Source: Platanthera guangdongensis (Eukaryota; Streptophyta; Magnoliopsida; Asparagales; Orchidaceae). From it: a stretch of 64,000 nucleotides of DNA. The position numbers and the translations under genes are program-made. Shown here piece after piece: positions 33,711 through 45,255 of the stretch. The notes under the pieces were generated by a model. That model was given only the letters and a program-made list of their open reading frames with translations. It searched no databases and was not told the origin of the DNA. Location: contig CM077153.1 of NCBI GenBank assembly GCA_039583875.1, positions 67,092,482 through 67,156,481 on the forward strand. Reading direction: 5' to 3'. Each line of letters opens with the position of its first letter. Positions within the stretch are counted from its first letter, which is position 1.

Positions 33711-35879
33711 TGTAACACCCCCATCCGTCGCATGGCATATAATAGAAGGTCCAGCTGGAACCCGACACCATATACCACAGACAGTCGGAAGGGTTACATA
33801 AAAATATTCAAACATTCCAATTAAGACTACTCGTCCTGCATAGAGCATTCTAGCGGAAGCTGTTAAATAGTTGAAAGAACCCAAATCTTAAATCCATAAT
33901 CATGAATTTCCACATTCACACAATAGGAATGAAACCCAAATACACTGAAAAGGTACATGGCCTTATGGCCTTACAATAGTTCACTTAATAAATAGTGTCT
34001 TACATACATCGGCTCGCAGGCCGGCCACACATGACAAAGTAAAAAACAACTATTCTTTACGGCCTTCGAGGGCCAGCACGGCAACATGGGCTCCAGCCCG
34101 CTATTTTGCACTCGGCTCCGCAGCGCCTGCAAGCAACATTCCACCCAACAGTGGTAAACAAAGCAACGGTTAGCCAAAATCCGACCAAATTATAACGACC
34201 CCGCCCCTTACTCGGGACGATGGTGCTCTTTCCCTGCATATCATTAGCCCAGTAAAACAATAAAGCGTAATTATACTACGCCACAGGTGTAGGTTCGCAC
34301 GGCCAAACACCCCGTGCACTCACGACACATTAACGGTAAATCCTGACACTTCAGCGTCTTCACCACCATCCCAAAGATGACAACCACGTGAGCAATTAGC
34401 CTTTCTAACCACTGTCTAAGTCTCCCGACTATGCCAACGGCCAGTCCCCTTTTCGGGTCTCTCGTACGAAACCACATGGCCTAGGTCCAATTCCACTTGC
34501 CCGTTGCTCACACCATGTAGTCACTTTAAGACGTACGCACGAGCCAAGCTTCTCTTGGATCACAAAACTTTTCCAAACAATCACATAACCCAGTTATGTT
34601 CAAGGCCGGTTCCCTGACCGCCAAGTTAGTAGAACACATTTTCGCTCAGTTTTCCGGGTGCGCCTTGGAGCTAACCTCCAAGGATCCCTACTGCAATCTA
34701 CCGCGTAGAAACCCGAAAAGCCCAAAGCACGGAGTCTTCTCCGGCAAAACATATCAAATGCAACATCACCGATCCAGACAATACACGTCCGGGTAGGCTT
34801 CACACGCAATTTCTATGCCCGTACTTCGATTTCAGACTCTATATGCAACACAAGGGGGACTATTCACATCAACCCCAAGGAACACCACGCACTCACCGCA
34901 CACTCGTGGGAGCGGGTTTCCCTATGCAGAAAGGAAGAGCTTCACATGCTCAAGTAGAGAATCGTTACCCTTATAGTCCGCTTTTGTGCCATGGAAAAAC
35001 TACACGTATAGAAGTCTTCGCAATGTAATTTCTTCCACGGATCCACTCTCGGTTCTCCAAACGGTGCTCTGATGCTCCGCCAGCGGCCGGAATCCTCCTC
35101 CTTCTTCCTCCTCTCTCTAACTCCTTGGAAAGAGAATGACTTGGAGAAAATGAAGAGTTAACTCCCCCATTCCCGGCCTTAACAGAGCAGGAAACCACCT
35201 GGGCCATTGGATCTCAATTAAAGAAAATGAACGGCTCAGATCTGCACAAAATTCCCCAAACCTAGGCCGAACACGGCCTCGCATACGGTCGTGTTCCATG
35301 CCGTGTGCCTTGATCGAGGCACGATTGTCGAGCGAAGAAACGACACACGGGCAAAGACACGCCCGTGTCTCACCTGACACGCCCGTGTCGGGTCCTAGAC
35401 ATGCCCGTAACCAGTGGGCGTGTCACATATAACCACCATGGCAACGTACATGACCCAACTGAACATGGGTAGGGACACGGGCATGAACACGCCCGTGTCA
35501 CGCGACAATTGTCGATCGTCGAACGCAGAGGGTCACTCGATAATCGTCGAGCGACGTTCGGCGATTGTCGAACGCAGGGGGACACGCCCTCCCGCCATAC
35601 CCGTGTCGCCTGGCGTGTTCCTCCCGAACACTTTTCATCGAACTCAAACGGCTTTCAGGAACACGGGTACAGACACGGTTAGGCACACGCCCGTGTCAAA
35701 TGACACGCCCGTGTCATTCAGCCGTGTTTCTAGGCGTGTCCTTCTTAGGATGAAAACAACTAAAACACCAGCCAGACATGGCCTTGGACACGCCCGTGTC
35801 CTAGGCTGTGTACCCCTATACCGGCACCAAAAATCCCTTTTTATGCGACCAACTCAAATACAATTTTCGAAGAGTTACA
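33711..35879 (-). repeat. 5' LTR of element B
   Basis: 2169 bp, paired with 26935-29102 (2168 bp). On the minus strand it starts TGTAACTCTTCG and ends GGGGGTGTTACA. It carries the same GACACGCCCGTGTC cluster (about 35270-35815). Differences from the 3' copy are scattered substitutions, many C/T or G/A. Confidence 0.93.
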
Positions 35880-37399
35880 TGTTCACTCTCCATCTCCGAA
35901 CAGAGTTGCTGAGAGAAAGAACCGTCATCTCTTGAAGGTGGATCACTGCTTACTCTTCGCTATGAACCTCCCAAAATACTATTAGGGAGATGCAGTTCTC
36001 ACAATTGCCTATCTCATAAATCGCATGTCTTCTTCAGTTTTGTGACATCAAATAACCCTTGCAGTCTTCAGGGTTAATACCAACCAAATATTTTGGTTGT
36101 GTCTGCCTCTCTCATATACGTTCTCCGGGTAGGTCTAAGCTTGACCCTTAGACCCTTAAATGTGTGCTCATGGGCTATTCTCTCACTCAGAAGGGATATA
36201 AATCTTCAGATATCACGTTTCGTGAATCTGAACCTTATTATGTGACCTCACTTCAGGGGAGCCCATATGTACGGGTGATGTGAGCTCGACTATCTTACGC
36301 TTATTGATTCTTTCGGATTCTTTACCTATTGTTGAGACTCCCAATTAGGGGGAGCCTCCTTATAAAAGTGCACACCAAACGGGGTAGAGCTAACACATAG
36401 GATCATCACACGCCACCACCGTCAATGCCAGCTTCGTCAACAGATTCTTCTGAACCTCTCATTGCCGTTTGAAAAGGTATCAAACCTTGCACCCAACATC
36501 CACTATCTCATTATATTTCTTATGAGGTGCTAACTTCTACCTATAAAACTTTCATCTCCTCCTCTGCATCTGTCTCTATTCCATCTGCATGGAAGGGGGA
36601 TCTGGGCATTAACCATAAAAAGCGGCTATGATTGAGGAAATGAACGCTTGGAAACAATTTTGTACCTGAGTCATAACTCATATTCCATATGGAAAGAAGG
36701 TCATCGATTATAGTGGGTGTTTACCGTGAAACAAAACTCTGAAGGTTTAGTTGAACGATTCAAAGAAAAGTTGGTGGCAAGGGTGTATACTCAAACCTAG
36801 GGGATGGATTATCAAGACTTTTTTCCCTCGTCGCAAAAATGAACTATATACGTGTTTTTTATCATGTGTTGTGTGTAACGGTTGGGACCTTATCCAATTG
36901 GACGTGAAGAATGCTTTCCTTCATGGAAATTAGATGAAGAGGTATATATATATCTCTCACTCAATGTTTTCCCCTTTCAGATCTGAAGGGAAAGTGTGTC
37001 GGTAAAAAAGGCACTTCACGGCCTGAAGTAATCTATGAGGACTTGATTAGGTCGGTTCCACGGAGTCATGATTTCACTTGGAGATAAACAAAGTCACGTT
37101 GATCATAGTTTGTTTATTAAAAGGAGAGCAAATTTGTTAATTGCTCTTGTTGTCTATGTTGATGACATCGTCATAACATGAGATGATATTGAAGAAGTAA
37201 ATTGAAGGCAAATTTGGCGAGAAAGTTTGAAGTAGAAGATCTGGGGAAACCTAAGTATTTTTTGGAAATTGAGGTAGCAAGATCTGAACGGGGTATCTTC
37301 ATCTTCCATAGAAAATACATCGTGAATCATAATCTTGGAAGAGATGATGGTAACCCTATTGAAGACGTGATTGCCTATCAAATCTTTGTTGGAAGATTA
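35880..37399 (+). pseudogene. pol: Element C, part 2: integrase C-terminal half and RT
   Basis: Resumes C's integrase one codon after the break: HSPSPNRVAERKNRHLL (35884 onward) contains the expected catalytic Glu. PKYYxGDAVLTIAYLINRM follows. RT remnants: IEEMNAWKQF (about 36630), NGWDLIQLDVKNAFLHGN (36877-36930) and VVYVDDIVIT (about 37148-37180). Then FEVEDLGKPKYFLEIEVARS and the end VGRL at 37399, where copia element I is inserted. Stops and frameshifts are frequent; this is one of the oldest layers in the window. Confidence 0.78.
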
Positions 37400-38622
37400 T
37401 GTTGGAACCTATGATCCGCATCATTTTAGTTTGACAATATCAAATCCCGAGTTGTATTTGATCATACTTGTATTGGGTATAGTATGCAGGTTTACATGTA
37501 CAAAAGAACAAGAAAATCAATCTTTGTGACCTACCGCCGAGCCGTAGCCCTACCGTAGGTTCTACCCCGATGAATTTAAGAAAAGTCGCTTTGTGACCTA
37601 CCATTGGGCACTAGCATCTTATTGTGCCGTAGTAGGATAAAAGCGGAAAATGTATTATTTTGATATTTTTCCAAATCTATTGGACATCTGTCATCACTGC
37701 GCAAATCGACCTACCGCCGGACGCTAGTTCTACCACCGACAGTTGCATATTTTTTAAGATGTATAAGAGCATGCGTTTATTTTCCTAAAGGGATCATGAA
37801 GGAGAATTTTTTATTCTAGGGTTCGGTCGCCATCTGTAGAAGGACAAACTTTCATATCCGTTGAAGAAATAGCCATATTTCGTCCTCCCATTCGTGATCG
37901 AAGAACTTCGGCGAACGAAATCTTCAACGACCATTCGGGGCTAATCAACTGCAATGAGAACGATATTCAAGTGCATCGATCGTGCACTGTTCCTCCGAGG
38001 AGCTCTACATTTGAGGGAGAAAAAATGCTTAAAATCTAAATTTCCTTTATATTTTCATTATTTTTATCTGAACTTGGTATAAGGGAAATCGACCTGGGAG
38101 GTCATCGGATTCCTGGGAGGAGTCTGCAGGAAATCGTCCTGGGAGGACATCTAGATCTGGGAGATCTAGTGGGGCTCTAAGACCCTTCCGGGGCAAAAGG
38201 TGAAGAGTCGGATCGTCGATCCTCTTGGGAAGAAGAGCGAGAGCTAACCGGTCCTATGAGGGTCAGTATAGAAACCATAAAAAGATTGTATTCATCGCCT
38301 TCGATATCCGGCATCACGAAGATCAATTTTTGTGATTGTAAACCTCTACTGATCTTTGAATAAAATTACATTTATTTTTGTTTCATCCCGAATTCGTGGC
38401 TAGATGTTCCTAGGGTTTTAATGGATGTGTGCAACTCAGTAAATAACATTTTGCACGGGAAGTTGTTCATTGTGACCTATTACCTTGTGATAGTATTCTA
38501 CCTCCTCGCGGTAGCTTCCAAAATGTATTTTCCTCGGTAAAACTCTTTTTTTTATTTCCGTACTAATTTAAAAACCTTATTCACCCCCCTCCCCCTCTAA
38601 TGTTGTTCATCATATCCAACTA
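37400..38622 (+). repeat. Copia LTR (element I)
   Basis: Starts TGTTGGAACCTATGATCC and ends near CCAACTA (38622), just before a primer site. Near the end are TTATTCACCCCCC and CTCTAATG, as in the other copia LTRs. It contains repeated GACCTACCGCCG and CCTACCGTAGG motifs (37540-37740). It interrupts element C at the RT/RNase H junction. Confidence 0.72.
37537..37750. repeat. Cluster of CCTACCG-type inverted motifs in element I LTR
   Basis: GACCTACCGCCG (near 37538 and 37710), CCTACCGTAGG (near 37550, an inverted repeat around one base), and partial arms CTAGT..CTACC and GCCGTAG. Fewer and more decayed units than in A, E or F. Confidence 0.55.
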
Positions 38623-38623
38623 G

Positions 38624-38635
38624 TTGTATCAGAGC
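38624..38635 (+). other. Primer-binding site of element I
   Basis: TTGTATCAGAGC matches the tRNA-iMet site TGGTATCAGAGC at 11 of 12 bases and follows the LTR end. Confidence 0.75.
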
Positions 38636-38669
38636 CAGGTTACTTCATAAGTGATTAAAATCCCAAAGT

Positions 38670-38865
38670 ATGATGACCAACATGAATCATGATTTATTTG
38701 AGTGTCAGGGTGTGAGTAGACCTCCACTGTTTATAGGAAGTGACTACATCCACTAAAGAAGTCGTATGAGGGTATTCCTAATAACATAGAGCATGGACGT
38801 ATGAGTCATGGTCGAAACAAAATACATAGTACCCACCATCACTGTAGGCGATCAAGTACTGGAAA
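38670..38865 (+). pseudogene. gag: Element I gag, N-terminal stub
   Basis: From ATG 38670 the frame gives a copia gag start (RPPLFIGSDYIH, then RMRVFLI and MDVxVMVETKYIVPT) with at least three stops. It ends near 38865, where unrelated LTR-like sequence begins. The rest of element I is not seen, so it was truncated or replaced. Confidence 0.6.
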
Positions 38866-38872
38866 AATAACA

Positions 38873-39533
38873 TGAGAAGAGTTGAAGTCGGGAAAATCCC
38901 AACCGCAAAATTCGGATCAAGGCAGCCTAAGGTTAACGGCTCAATGGCTAGGCTCGACGGAAAATGAGCCAAGACACAGAAACTACCAAACAACAAACAG
39001 GACCCCAAACGCTGCGACAGGAAGGCCCCACCACGTACCGGAAAGCTTAGAAGAAGCAACCACTCCACAACCAAAGATGGTCGAGCATGGTATGAGGAAG
39101 TCTAGCTGGTAACTAAGCCGTGATGATAAAGACAGATAGTCGCATGGTCGCGACCGAGTCTCTCTGAAAAAATAATCCAAAGGCTCAGCTGATGTCCAAG
39201 AAAAAGATGTCTCGAGATCTTTATGAGATTCCAAAGTTCGTCTCCTCGTACCCCTTGGGTCCTATTTATAGGCAAATCCAAAGGGAGGGGGTGAGTCTTA
39301 TTTATAGCCCACCTCCTGGTGACTAGGCAACTTCTCTAGGGGAGTTCGTGCGGCTGGGCGAGTAACATGCCTAGTTTCCTACCTAGCGAGTATGCGAGGG
39401 GAGCTCGCCATACTTGCCCGGGTCTTCTGCTTCCTAACACATTGACTCTGACTGATATCTTGACTTGCTGACTTTGACTCTTACTGACCTGGATTTAGAG
39501 GGGTCCACCCTCGGCGAATATGGGTTGTAAACA
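38873..39533 (-). repeat. Probable gypsy LTR, minus orientation (element M)
   Basis: On the minus strand it would start TGTTTACAACCCATATTCG (39533) right after a polypurine tract (TCTCTAAAAGAGAGGGGA). It has two TATA-like boxes (GGCTATAAATAAG, CCTATAAATAGG, near 39300 and 39270) and ends around 38873. No second copy is in the window, so the left boundary is a guess. Confidence 0.5.
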
Positions 39534-39649
39534 ATCCCCTCTCTTTTAGAGAGACGTAGGATATCGAAAAGAAACATCCAACACTTATTCGGCGAGCTGC
39601 TTGGGTGAGTATCTGAGTTTCTCACTTATGATGGATGCCTGCTGAACTC

Positions 39650-39657
39650 TATAAATG
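39650..39657 (+). promoter_or_regulatory. TATA box in front of the antisense ORF of element M
   Basis: CTCTATAAATGGGG on the plus strand, about 50 bases upstream of the ATG at 39703. Confidence 0.5.
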
Positions 39658-39702
39658 GGGTGGTGACTGGTCTTTCAGGCACGTTTTCTGAACTCGCACG
39701 CG

Positions 39703-40011
39703 ATGCCAAATTCTGCTGAGGAAGCCTACTAAGCGAGCTTGGTCACACTATCTGGGTTTCTTGAGCCGACAAGGCCCAAAAGACCGCGAGAAGGCAAGGT
39801 AGCTGCTGATTTCCCTCCCCTAAAGAAAAAGAAGCTGAAAAAGAAACTGAAGAAGTTGCTTGCATCCAAAACTGACAACCGCCTCCACCTGCTGATAATG
39901 CATCCTCCTCGGCCATCCAACTCCTTGATGACCTCGGGCTGAGCAACATCCCCGAGCTGTCTGTTCCTGAATTCTTTCTGCTCTCCCCGCCATCTTCTCC
40001 ACCTGCCCTGG
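39703..40011 (+). pseudogene. Antisense accessory ORF of element M, part 1
   Basis: From ATG 39703 (MPNSAEEAY, then TAA) the frame continues with a Pro/Arg/Lys-rich stretch (PTRPKRPREGK, KKKKLKKKLKKLL) that could be a nuclear localisation signal. After a frameshift near 39893 a coherent frame (SSSAIQLLDDLGLSNIPELS) runs to 40011, where element H is inserted. It continues in frame after H at 45261. It is antisense to the inferred orientation of M. Antisense accessory genes with their own promoter are known in Tat-lineage gypsy elements such as maize Grande (from memory). I do not recognise the protein itself. Confidence 0.45.
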
Positions 40012-41276
40012 TGATGGAGACGTTGCTGATGCGGCTGCCATTGATCCCCATCTGAGAGAGTTCATGGATTGGGACGATCGTTGCCGCAAGCTTAAGGATG
40101 GGATTTCTACCACAACACTCGCCGCCATCGCCGCTATATATTTTGCACGACGTCCGTCGTCGCCATTAAATAAAATATTTAATTATAAATTAAATAATTA
40201 TAATTATATTTTATCAATTATTATTTTTAGTAATTTCTATTTAATGCAATTTTTAATATAAGCATTTTTATTTCCAAGCATTTCATTATTGTTTTAATTT
40301 CATGTAATGATGAGTGCTATAACCATCAAGACTATTTTAATTTCATGCATTTAAATTTTGTATTGTTTTTATTTCATGATGGGCGCATATAACTATCATA
40401 GTTTCATTTTAAATTTTGAATTGGAGGACATGAAGCGGTGTAGGCTATATAGAGTCATGTTATGAAGGATTTTTGTAGAGAATGAAAAATTGAAACTTTG
40501 AATTCAAAATTTAAATTTTCCCCTTACCTCTCTTTTCCCCCTTAGGTAAAATTCGGCCACCCTCTTTCTCCTCCACTCTCTTTGGCCGCCGGCCACCTTT
40601 TCCTTCCTCTCTCTCTATTCAGCCTCATCTCCACTTCCTCCTCCCTCACCTTTACTCTCTAAAAAAACCCGCCCCTTCCCCTACAAAATCCGACCAACCT
40701 CTCTCCTTTTGGGTGAAATTAGGCCAAGGCAAAGATCCCCCACTTGTGGATTCTAACTCCGGCGTGAAGCGACGAAGGCAGACGAGTTTTCTCTCCATCC
40801 GGCGTGACTCAGGAGGAGCCGTTGAAGGACGATACAGAAAATAGTGAATCAGAATCATCCATTCTGATTGGGTAACGAAACATTGCTACTTGTGTGTTTT
40901 CCCCTCTAGATTAATTTTTTTGGTGGAATACTTTGTCGTTGAATTCTTGATAGAATTAATTTATCGTGGTCGATTGATTTTATTGTTCATCCTTATTTTA
41001 TTTAAGTTCGAGAGGTTTAGCAACCCTTCGTTTTCTTTTTGTGGTGCAGTCATCGCTCGATCGGACTGGGTGGGTCCTTTTAGCCGGAAATAATATTGGC
41101 CTATAGCCTATGTTCGATCCTAATCAGTTTGGCTACCCGTACATTAACATCAAATTGATATAATTGCATAGCGTGTGCGCTGCGTTGAAACTTTGTGTCA
41201 GTGTAGAATTTGATCGTTGAGAGGCAATCGTGTTTAGTCCGTAGATTTTACGGTTTCGACGTGAGAGTCTGCATCA
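40012..41276 (+). repeat. 5' LTR of element H
   Basis: Starts TGATGGAGACGTTGCTGATGC and ends GAGAGTCTGCATCA. 1265 bp against 1348 bp for the 3' copy. It lacks a ~54-bp hairpin block and a ~27-bp tandem block that the 3' LTR has. Confidence 0.9.
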
Positions 41277-41615
41277 ATTTGACATCAAAGGGAGGTTCAC
41301 GTCAATTTCTTAATTGGCACACTCCCCCTCTTACTTAGTACGTGTACACGCACTTGTCTTACACGTTTATTTGTCAAATAACAAATTTTTTTTGTGGTCT
41401 GCTAATAGCTGCCTATATTTTTATTTTCTGCAAAAAAAATATTTAATAATATCCATATTTTTTTCATCCAGAAAATCATAAAAAATATTTTATTACTATA
41501 GTTGCTAAGCGGGAACAATTCCGCCATTCCTAGAGTTTAGTGGGTCAGGTTCATATTTCATTACATGTGCACCAGATTCGATTAGAATTTTTTTTTGTCC
41601 CGTCACCACTAGATA
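41277..41615 (+). other. Element H leader
   Basis: AT-rich untranslated region between the LTR and the ORF. I cannot identify a primer site with confidence; the bases after the LTR (TTTGACATCAAAG) match no tRNA end I know. Confidence 0.5.
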
Positions 41616-42871
41616 ATGTCCTATGATGTGTATGCTAGAAGACAGGCACCTACTTATGATGGTTTAGGGATTCCCCCTTGCATTAAGGAAATAGAGTGCT
41701 ACTTTGAGTGGTACAAATGGACAGACGCGGATAAGGTGCGAGTGGCGAGAATAAAGTTGTTAGGTAGAGCTAAGATATTTTGGTTAAATGAGGAACGACG
41801 TCTGAGAGCCGAGAATGGTAAATTACGTATTTGTTGGGCAGACATGAAGGCCATGCTGACAGAACAGTACGACCCTACGTACCATCAAACTCAAATGTTA
41901 GATGATTTGGCTACCATTAAACAAGAGAATAAGTCGGTCTCTGATATTGATGTAGTATCTCTTGATTCTGAGGATGACCCTATAGGTGAGAGTATTTCGA
42001 CATGTATATTAGTGCCTGTCGATTCTGATGAGTCTGTAATTGAGAGTGGATACCCTAATGATTTAGAAGACGATGTATGGAATGATTACGTTCCGATCTG
42101 TGAGAGTATTACGTTGCCTATTACGTGCCCTACTAGCGTTGTGTCTGTTCACCCTAGTATTGAGTGCCCTCTATAGATACGATCCCCATCATGTTAGAGC
42201 CTACGATTACACCTACTGAGATTATATCTGAGTTATCTGAGGAGCCTGAGAGTGAGGTTGTTGCTATTATTATTGTGGATAAGTTACAATCTGAGGGAAG
42301 GGTAACTTTGGACGATATTATTGTTGTACACCCGGTTGAGAATTCTTTGATGCCGTCATCGTTGGGTGAAATTTGTACTGATTTAGATGTTATCCCGGGT
42401 TTGATTTTGCCGACCCTTCCTCATGATTATTTTCCCAAATTAGTTGACTTACTAGGACATGGAACTGGTAGTCCTAGTCTGAATTTTTGTGTCACGCCCA
42501 TTTTATTAGTTCATACATTGGCATTGTCTCATCGTATTGATATTCCTAAGTTGAGCGCAGTGGTATTTGGACTATACACCGCACCGCGTAGATCTACCTA
42601 CGTGTCACATTTGACTATTCATTATTATGCATGTACGTCTACAGTTCTGTCCTCGACTACGACTTATTCTGATTCTTTGGCAATTGTGCCTCTAGATGTG
42701 GTGTGCCCTAGATATACTTATATACCACACCTGGTTGCATGCATTTACCCACTGCATTTTGATGACCGTCATTTCCCTACGTTAGTGACTATAGTTGGGC
42801 CCCTTGAGTTGTATCGCTCGCACATCTTTTCACATACGGGAGCATCCAACTCTATTATTTATGATGAGTAG
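41616..42871 (+). pseudogene. Element H ORF: gag start fused to an unrecognised Ser/Thr/Ile/Pro-rich region
   Basis: From ATG 41616 the first ~110 residues are gypsy gag (CIKEIECYFEWYKWTDADKV, KIFWLNEERRL), as in element G (54574 leftward). After about 41945 the similarity stops. An acidic region follows (SLDSEDDPIGES, DESVIESGYPNDLEDD), and a single frameshift at about 42165-42176 moves the frame into a further ~235 codons ending at 42871. That part is rich in Thr, Ser, Ile, Val and Pro, has no motif I know, and stays open with few charged clusters. It replaces the knuckle, protease, RT and RNase H of a normal element. It may be a rearranged or captured coding segment. Confidence 0.6.
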
Positions 42872-42933
42872 TTCTCTTTGGCATATCCTCATTCCAAGCG
42901 TGAAAATATTAATATAAAATTAGAACTGCGAAT

Positions 42934-43907
42934 TTGGAGCCTATGAAAATCATCCTTGATTATAAGGCTCCCGTGCCCCCTGACTTAACCCCTTTATCCT
43001 CCGCATTTGGGTTGAGTCATGTAGCACATAGGTTCACTCCTCACGGTAGTAAGATACTTAGGCGCACATTTAAAAAATTAATCATTCAATTTGCGTCGTA
43101 TTTCTTACATGCAAGCTTATCACCGAATGAGATCGTCTACGGATATAAAACACCAGTGGATGTTGACTTGATTTCATTATCGCCATATTATAGGTCAAGT
43201 AAATTTGCACAAGATTTTGCCTCTCATGTTCAAAATTTATATAAGCACATTAGTGAAGTGCTAGCCACACATTATACATAATATCAATTTTAGGCTAACA
43301 TACATAAAAGAGCATCTCACTTTAAGGTTGGCGATTTAGTTTTGGTGTGTCTCATCCCTGAACAGATGCCTTCGAGCACTATAGAAAATTTGGCGAATCG
43401 ACGAGCTAGACCTTTTCAGATATTAAATAAATTAGGAGAAAACACATATCTTTTGAAGTTACCCACTGATTGGGGTATTTCCCCTATTTTTACTATTTCT
43501 AATTTAACGTCATATGTTTCTCCAACACTTGAATTATCTGCCTGTCTGTTGAGTTCTACATAATTTTCTAATGGGTTGGGGGGTGAGTTTGTTTTTGGAT
43601 CGCTCACTTCATCGGTCTTCACCGGAGGTACGTTGGTTGTTGATGTAGAAACTTTTTCTCCTTTATTGCCTAATACTTCTCCAAGGTTCCCCAGGACCAT
43701 CTTTTTGCATGAAAGGATACTCCAAGATGAAGTGATCTCCTCCCCACGTGGTGATGTTTACCGCTACTTAATTCGATGATGTGATCGTCCGGCCTCTGAA
43801 GACTCTTGGTTTCTTGATTCGGAGGTGGCTCTTATGGTTGATGCTCTACCGAACTGGTACATTCAGATCAACTCATCGGAGATGAGTACTTTTGAGCAGG
43901 GGAGGAT
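42934..43907 (+). pseudogene. Element H: integrase C-terminal remnant and polypurine tract
   Basis: Pieces in several frames match the integrase end of G: YKAPVPPDL, SLSPNEIVYGYKTPVDVDL, SSKFAQDFASHVQNLYKH, FKVGDLVLV, NRRARPFQILNKLGENTYLL, and PRFPRTIFLHERILQDEVIS near the chromodomain-like end. YKAPVP..DL and YGYKTPV..DL look like two copies of one short segment. The reading frame SSEMSTFEQGRID runs through the polypurine tract (GCAGGGGAGGAT) into the LTR. Confidence 0.8.
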
Positions 43908-45255
43908 TGATGGAGACGTTGCTGATGCAGCCACCATTGATCCCCGTCTGAGAGAGTTCGTGGATTGGGACGACCGTTGCCGCAAGCTCGAGGATGGGAT
44001 TTCTACCAGGACGCCTGCCGCCATCGCCGCTATATATTTTGCACGACGTCCGTCGCCGCCATTAAATAAAAAATATAATTATAAATTAAATAATTATAAT
44101 TATATATTTTATCAATTATTATTTTTAGCAATTTCTATTTAATGAAATTTTTAATTTAAGCATTTTTATTTCCAAGCATTCATTATTGTTTTAATTTCAT
44201 GTAATGATAGGTGCCTATAACCATCAAGACTATTTTAATTTCATGCATTTAAATTTTGTATTGTTTATATTTCATGATGGGTGCATATAACTATCATAGT
44301 TTCATTTTAAATTTTGAATTGGAGGACATGAAGTGGTGTAGGCTATATAGAGTCATGTTATGAAGGATTTTAGTAGAGAATGAAAAATTGAAACTTTGAG
44401 TTCAAAATTTAAATTTTCCCCTTACCTCTCTTTTCCCCCTTAGGTAAAATTCGGCCACCCTCTTTCTCCTCCACTCTCTTTGACCGCCGGCCACCTTTTC
44501 CTTCCCCTCTCTCTATTCGGCCTCATCTCCACTTCCTCCTCCCTCACCTTTCCTCTCTAAAAAAACCCGACCCCTTCCCCTACAAAATCCGACCACCCTC
44601 TTCCCTACCAAAACCGACCAACCTCTCTCCTTTTGGGTGAAATTTGGCCAAGACAAAGATCCCCCACTTGTGGATTCCAACTCCGGCGTGAAGCGACGAA
44701 GGCGGGTGAGTTTTCTCTCCATCCGGCGTGACTCCGGCAGAGCCGTTGAAGGATGATCCAAAAAATAGTGAATAGGAATCATTCATTCTGATTGGGTAAC
44801 AAAACATTGCTACTTGTGTGTTTTCCCCTCTAGATTATTTTTTGTGGTGGAATACTTTGTCGTTGAATTCTTGATAGCATTAATTTATCGTGGTTTCTTC
44901 GATTGAATTTATTGTTCATCCTTATTTTATTTAAGTTCGAGAGGTTTGGAGACCCTTCGTTTTCTTTTTGTAGGGAGAGATCTACCGTTTCCGAATCACA
45001 AATTTTGGTAGATCTCTTTTGGTACAACCATCGCTTGATCGGACCGGGTGGGTCCTTTTAGCCGGAAAGAATATTGGCATATAGCCTATTATTCGATCCA
45101 AATCGGTTTGGCTACCCGTACATTAACACCAAATTGATATAATTGCATAGCGTGTGCGTTGTGTTGAAACTTTGTGCGGGTGTAGAATTTGATCGTTGAG
45201 AGGCAATCGTGTTTAGTCTGTAGATTTTACGGTGTCGACATGAGAGCCTACATCA
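43908..45255 (+). repeat. 3' LTR of element H
   Basis: 1348 bp, starts TGATGGAGACGTTGCTGATGC and ends GAGAGCCTACATCA. It has a foldback block near 44974-45027 (AGAGATCTACC ... GGTAGATCTCT) that is absent from the 5' LTR but present in G's LTR, so it is ancestral. Confidence 0.9.

Larger units (their letters stand above)
26935..35879 (-). mobile_element. Element B: complete Ty3/gypsy chromovirus (Tekay/Del-like)
   Basis: 8.9 kb on the minus strand: 5' LTR (35879-33711), primer site, gag, protease remnant, RT, RNase H, integrase with a C-terminal chromodomain-like tail, polypurine tract, 3' LTR (29102-26935). RT before integrase defines gypsy. It sits in the integrase of element C; flanks TATTC (26930-26934) and TGTTC (35880-35884) agree at four of five bases and reconstruct C's reading frame. 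Large LTRs and the tail VEVKRLRNKDIRMVKVRWDN suggest the Tekay/Del clade (inference). Coding parts carry several stops and a probable deletion in gag. Confidence 0.92.
40012..45255 (+). mobile_element. Element H: non-autonomous Ty3/gypsy element related to G
   Basis: 5.24 kb with LTRs at 40012-41276 and 43908-45255, flanked by CCTGG (40007-40011) and CCTAG (45256-45260), a target duplication with one transition. The 2.6-kb interior has a gag start, then an unrecognised coding region, then the C-terminal end of integrase. Protease, RT and RNase H are missing. LTR ends and gag/integrase sequences are clearly related to element G, which could have supplied enzymes in trans. Confidence 0.9.

Noticed and set aside
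38778..39234. Possible host gene exons (ORFs on both strands)
   Set aside because: The stretch has paired TATA-like boxes, a polypurine tract at its edge and LTR-like ends; no protein family is recognisable.
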